In this document: in pieces, positions 58,786 through 64,000 of the stretch
Numbering within the stretch: position 1 is the stretch's first letter
How the letters are laid out: every line of letters starts with the position of its first letter
Assembly: GCA_002286715.1 (NCBI GenBank)
Contig: NSJX01000031.1
Span: 222,266 to 286,265 of the forward strand
Direction: 5' to 3'
DNA from: Dentipellis sp. KUC8613
Lineage: Eukaryota > Basidiomycota > Agaricomycetes > Russulales > Hericiaceae
Length of the DNA stretch: 64,000 bases
Position numbers and translations under genes: made by a program
The notes under the pieces: generated by a model
The model's database searches: none
The model's input: the letters and a program-made list of their open reading frames with translations, nothing else
Told to the model about the DNA's origin: nothing

Positions 58786-59688
58786 CAAACGGTGTTCGTC
58801 TCGGGGCGTCAACGCCACCTTTTTCCTTCACCGTCAGACCGAACACAAGACTCGGTCGAAGATGCGACATTGTACATTTTCACCGGCTCTCTTCCGGGTG
58901 TCCTGCTGTGCACCAACGTCACCCGTGTCCCGACTTGCCCCGCACAAGCGTGTTGCACTCCCCGCATCCCGCCAGGCCCACCTATAGACTTTCAATGCCA
59001 CGGCGGGGAATCCGACCGATTAGATGCCCGATGGCAGTGGAGCAGCGAAATTGCGCAGGACTCCTTTGCGTTCATCACACTCCTGTCCGGCTTCAGCCTG
59101 AGCATGTTCTCACTCAACCCGCGAACGTAGCTGGTGCACGTCACGCTCTGCACATTCCCGGAGAACACCCTCGCAGAGAGTGAAACACTCCACATGCGAC
59201 GTGCACGAAAGTATCTTGATGGTCCCACGCTCGTGCTATTCAGTTCATTGCCTGCTTTGCTCGTCCAGGTGGTCATCTATGTCCTTCCGCCGCCCCACTC
59301 GTCGACAGTCGACGAGTCACTCGAACATCCTCGGCAATCTCCTCATACGGGACGCCAGTTTGCGGATGATGTTCCCATGGCTCAAGTGGAGCGGGTGCGG
59401 ATGGACGTCGACCTGGACATTGCTCCTGCATACGGGCTGATACAGTTCATAAGCGTGCGAGTTGGCAAGTCTTACTTTCTGGAATGTACATGCCTATTGA
59501 CAGGCGGCAAGGACCCAAGGTGCAAGAATAGACTCCAACGGATCCTTCCGCTGTTGAACTCTACACGTCAATATAGGCTCCACTCTTCCCCCTTGGTGTC
59601 AACCTTGGTCTCGGTCTCTCCTTGGTCGATTGGCGCCTCTCTCCTCTGCCTACAAGGATCTGCACTCTATGCCGAAGTCATCAAATAA
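58786..59688 (+). other. Open frame of about 300 codons interrupted by one TAG
   Basis: One frame is open from about 58,786 to the stop before 59,689 except for a TAG at 59,128-59,130. Before the TAG it reads for example DRTQDSVEDATLYIFTGSLP and SFAFITLLSGFSLSMFSLN; after it, HVTLCTFPENTLAES and VERVRMDVDLDIAPAYGLIQ. Composition is more protein-like than that of the surrounding frames. No family recognised. It may be a pseudogene, two exons with an intron I could not place, or chance. Confidence 0.3.
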
Positions 59689-62239
59689 TTGCACCTCACT
59701 CTCGGTTCGTAATCTACCAAAGAGGACCGGGAGCGCTCATCTCGAGTCTGGAACGTCTTGCCTAGGTTATTCGCAGCATCCCTAAATTCCTGGAACCCAG
59801 GACGCTTGCTACGCAGTGCTGAACCAAAGCGTCTCTCAGGTTCCGGCGGGCAGGCGCAGGGCGGGGCGGGCGGTTCGAACCGCATACCGAATGACACTGG
59901 ACATGTGGATAACAGCGTCCGAGGCAGACGGATATGGAAGGACGAGTGACGGTGCGTGTTCGGTTTCGTGTTCTTATTTGGGTTCGCGCGTGTTGTTGAC
60001 TGATGCACGTATACCGTAGGAGCAGGGCACCTCATGCTTCGTGTTGGCATGCGCAGCTGTACATGTTGGTCCCCGGGTCGTCGGGGATACGTTCGCTGAT
60101 TCCTACTCAATCGGATGGCATTTGGTACAGTACGTCCGTCCATATGCGTCAACTCTTGGCGGATTCTATTTCTATCTTTGCCCATGATACACAGTGTACC
60201 GGGGATAGTTGCCGGAAAGCTTTCCGAGACCTAGGGATACCGCACCACGGCCGTACGCCGTCCCAGCAGTTATGGAGGTTCTACGATGACAGCTGTACAT
60301 GTTCAGCTTCTTTGCGTTATAGGTTGTGGACCAACGGTCATCATGGCAGCGCACCTCTGGACATTCGAGGCTTCGAACGTCCCGAGCCCACCAGGGCCAA
60401 TGCCATTCCAGGATGACGGTATCCGATTGGGAGACCATTGTCCATTCACACGTGATTATTGATCCTCGAAGAACTCAGCGCAGTGCTGATTCGCTCATCC
60501 ACGTTTTCACAGATTCCGAACGACACGTATGAGCGCTACTGCCAGGACGCGCCGCCAATGAGCAAGCAGGACGGCCGCACACCCTAGGACCTAGCCTGTA
60601 CCTCTGACCAAGCCACTCCGAAGCACAGCGTGCAGGCGCGCTGTGCATCTACAAGCAGCGGGCGCAAATAGCATGTGCCGAACAAACTCCTCGGATTCAG
60701 CTCAGGCTGGACCACTGGCAGGCGGCGGCTACATGCTGCTATGCACCGATGCACTTCCACAATCACCACGCGCCATCCCGTCCTGCCAACCTCGCGCAAT
60801 CAATCCCCATCTAGGTGATCCGTGTCCGGATGCGTCAATCCGCTCTCGCGTTTGCAATGCGGCGAGGCGTACGGACGACCACGCACCGCACGCTCTCCGG
60901 ACAGTGTTGGCATTCCGGCCTGCAACGACACGCGTCGTGGTGCCTGTCTATCTTTGCCATGTGCGCGAAGCCCGAGCTTAGGCAGGATGTGGAAGTTGGC
61001 AATGGCTTGGCCGCGTCCTTCTTGCGATCGGTGGTGCAGTGACGTCGGCAGTCGCCCACACTATTCCTGGAGCGCGCTTCTGTACACGTCTTGGCCTGCG
61101 ATGTTCACACTTCGTCTTCGCAGGCCCGCCGCGACACGACGATAAGCAACGAGACTCTGGATGCGCCCTGCGCAGCGCACAACGAGGCTGGGCAAATCCC
61201 ACCGCGTCTCACACGCATGGCGAACGAAGGACAGAATCGGGAAGCTAGAAGTCCGAAGCATGAAGCATGAATACGAAGCAATTCGGGAGGACGTAAGGAC
61301 GCTGCCAGCATCTGGCCCAGCTTGGGACATCGGTAATAGCGTGTCGCTCGGACGTGTTTCATTCCATAACATGGCGGATCCCGACGGTGACGTCGTCATT
61401 TTTTTTTAGCTATTAGCAAGCTGACTTTCCGCTAGCACCAGCAATGGTTACAGCTGCGAACTGGAGCCTAAAGTGTCTTTGTCAAGCTCATGTCGATGCA
61501 GCCATCCGATCTCGAACTCGGCGCTCTCACCTTATCTGCGACAACGCGTCCGCTATTAACGCGTCGCGATCAGGGTGGGATCCCGGTCTTCTCCAATGCC
61601 CTAGTGTTTGTCCAGATCCAGAGCCGGTCATCTATGCACGCGTAACGCGATCGGCACACGCGCGCGATATCATAGGGTGGCAGACGCTGTCAAACGCTGC
61701 GTGCGGCACCATGCATGGGGCCGCGGAGTCGTCGGGGCGGGCTGCAACAGATGCGCGTACGGCACCTGAATTCGTACGCGACACATGGCTGCCGGCAAAT
61801 AGCAGACATCGTATCTGCGGTGGGTCGAGTCTGATAGTAGTATCGCATTTCGTTGTGGACGCGGGCGATCGCGAGCTCTCCGGGACGCTTACGATTACTC
61901 GCCTTTGCCTGAAATCTAGAGTTTGGATCTAGGGCATACGTCGGCACCCGGATTCGGTGACGATGTCGGGACATTGAACGTTGGCCCGCTTCGGTGCTTC
62001 GCTTGCTTTCATATCGCGCGATCGTATCTCGTGTCCCTGGACGAGGACAGCGATGGTCAGTCGAACCAGTTCGCGATGAAGTGCGTTCAGAATGTTTATC
62101 CTCATATTCTTGCGAGAGCGGCTTCATCGTCACATCGTACAATACTATGTAGATTCTTGTTTCACTCTTCTGTATACTAGATATCGCCATGAGCGTCATG
62201 AGTAACAGCCCCGCCCTGGGATTGTATGATTCAAGTACC
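59689..62239. other. Gene desert, 2.6 kb
   Basis: Only short frames without domains. The motif cagctgtacatgtt occurs at about 60,055 and 60,290, and also at about 48,960 in the other desert. No RNA gene found. Confidence 0.45.
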
Positions 62240-63645
62240 TTATTGCAGCTTCACCCACTCATACCCATCTTTATCCAATAGTAGCCAATCTGTCTCCTTC
62301 CATTTCCCGCTCCCGCCACCATGGGGTCCTCTAGCCTCGGACTTCGCCTTCAACTTCGGGAAGTTATCGCGGAATCCTAGATCTGCCGAGGTGCACGTCA
62401 TGAAGCCCGGGAAGCGCACGGCGATTTCTTTGACGTGGTCGAACGCCGGGCTGGACAGTATGGCGTCGGCATCAGGCTGAATGGACTTGCGTTCACGATG
62501 CTGTTCTACAGTCTCGGGAGGGGCTTCCTCAGGGTTGGTGTAGAGCTCGTCTTGCCATTCATGCTCGTCTAACTCGATGGAAAACTCGATGTGAGTGATG
62601 GAGCGGGTTGTCGGGGAGGAGGGATGAGAGGCAAGGAGGCTGAGTGGAGGAGCGATCGCGGCATGTCTGTATTGGCAGAAACGTGCCAGTAATCTGAAAT
62701 GGCAAAGATATCTCAAAGGCGAGATATCGAGGGTTTCTAGTGGACTGTTAGCATGACAATGGATCAATGTCGCGCAAGGGGCATACCAAAGACGTCTTCA
62801 GAGAACTGTGAAATAAGCAGACTGATGGAAGTCAAAGACTCTCGGTAGGCATACAACAATGTGTTGAAGGACTGGACCATGGCCAAATCCGTGAAGTCTT
62901 GAGAAACCATGGATAGCTGCTTGATGGACTGGGGTGGAGAGGGAAGGGCCAGTAGCCATTGGATAAACATATTCGAGGCAGGTGGGAGAATGAACAGGTT
63001 GAGCGAGGACAGATACCGAAGGCCACCACTACTTGTTTCTGGGATCTCGCTGTCCAAGCTACTCGCAAAAACGACAATTCCCTCGAGGGAAAGACTTGTG
63101 ATCATGGGGAAGGCCAGGATTGCTTGTGTGAAGGCTCCGAAGGTCCTGAATGCAGAAGAAATACGGAGATGGGTTACGTTATTCCTGGTCACGGATGCCA
63201 GATTAAAAGCGGAAAACCCAGAGAGACCTGTTTGTGAGCCCAGGAGCTCGAAAGTACACATGCGCGGAAGTAAAGGGCCTAACTCAAGGAGCGCAGAGTC
63301 GAAGAGGTGGCCGTCGCGCAGAATCAACTTCCGAACGTGTCTCCCGATGCCAAGTTCGGCACCCTCGCGCAGGACGCTAGATTTGAGGATATCGTAGAAT
63401 TTTTTGTACCGAGTACCAGTGAGAGCAACGGTGCGGAAAATGTGTGACTGGCAGGGAGAGACAAACGCATACGCGGTGAGAGCGAAGTTGGTGAGAAGTT
63501 TCGAGATGCTTTGTCGATCTGGACAGTCTCCACGATCTTTATAAGAGATCACACCTGCGTCTATAATTGCTGTGATCACCGAGAATGGTAGGCGGTATCC
63601 GCCCGCAAATCTTGTCACAGGTGCGGGATTGGGTGCGCCAACCAC
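62240..63645 (-). CDS. F-box-like/leucine-rich protein (paralog 3 of 3; start unresolved)
   Basis: Same family as 27,505 and 45,065. Exons are 62787-63645 and 62240-62736, with a 50-base intron (GTATGC...ACTAG), giving about 451 residues. The acceptor was chosen because it gives the join to ETLDISPLRYL, the same junction as in paralog 1 (ETLDVSP). The F-box-like start is YRLPFSVITAIIDAG, followed by LTNFALTAYAFVSPCQSHIF, GIGRHVRKLILRDGHL, SPTTRSITHIEF, and the C-terminal FPKLKAKSEARGP with WVKLQ at the stop. No ATG is in frame at the 5' end: the frame is closed by a stop just upstream of 63,645, so a small first exon (as in the other two copies) must lie upstream, and I could not find it. Confidence 0.8.
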
Positions 63646-64000
63646 TAATAAATACCATTATCTGTAAGATCCAGAAGCTCAAAATGTGTAGATGAAGCTC
63701 ACTAATGATGGGAAGTTATCTTATGCTATATCTCTCTCCTGAAGAGACCAATCAGTCCAGACACGATCTGCAACTTGGGGAGAAGTCGAGACAAGTCGAT
63801 GTTGCACGCGGAGAGTGCAGGGCCTATGACAGTTGAATTCGACATTGAGAGGACTAGACTTGTCAGCGCTGCATAGAGAATTTGAATCAGCTCTCAGCGT
63901 TACCTAAATCCGTCCAGGCGACTTCGTATGTTGCCGTATACCAGAGTCGAGTGGTATCCACATGAAGGTGCCCGAAACTATTAAGACGTGACAGAGCGCA
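63646..64000. other. Window end, upstream of F-box paralog 3
   Basis: Expected to hold the promoter and first exon of paralog 3. No other feature seen. Confidence 0.4.

Noticed and set aside
59840..59900. tRNA-like T-arm (ggttcgaacc)
   Set aside because: The palindrome alone matches; no acceptor, D or anticodon stem can be formed upstream.

Overview
The window looks like nuclear DNA of a filamentous basidiomycete, probably an agaricomycete. Genes are split by many short introns of about 46-95 bases. The gene content includes families typical of Agaricomycetes: DUF6699 proteins, F-box-like proteins and an EF-hand/ZZ zinc-finger protein. These sit beside conserved eukaryotic housekeeping genes and a U2 snRNA. 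There are no operons, no bacterial signals and no CRISPR. Exon joins were made by hand from splice signals, reading frame and recalled family patterns; most joined models come out as whole numbers of codons.

Left part (1-29,000), gene-dense. It holds a small-oligopeptide transporter (OPT) gene cut by the left edge, a DUF6699 gene, exosome subunit RRP46, an HMG-box transcription factor, the ER-shaping protein Lunapark, a many-exon EF-hand/ZZ protein with an in-frame TAG, mitochondrial DNA polymerase gamma, and the first of three F-box-like paralogs. Stretches 3,082-5,071, 7,927-10,818 and 12,618-16,997 have no gene I can support.

Middle part (30,000-41,500). It holds three DUF6699 genes of very different length (30,170; 33,696; 38,470), a secreted cysteine-rich protein (31,532) and a U2 snRNA on the minus strand at about 41,273-41,453.

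Right part (41,500-64,000), gene-poor. It holds the second F-box paralog (45,065), a fifth DUF6699 gene (51,997) and the third F-box paralog (62,240). Between them are two long gene deserts (46,582-51,996 and 52,825-62,239). The deserts contain a tandem array with a period of about 235 bases, several minisatellite-like duplications, and a 29-base sequence present as a perfect inverted copy 13 kb away.

The genes do not form a pathway or a biosynthetic cluster. The window mixes housekeeping genes with two lineage-expanded families of unknown role (five DUF6699, three F-box-like) next to repeat-rich DNA. The most unusual items are the TAG inside a conserved exon that itself looks like a 51-base intron, two introns without stop codons in Lunapark, two GC-AG introns, and the repeat structures in the deserts. 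I saw no clear new multi-gene system.
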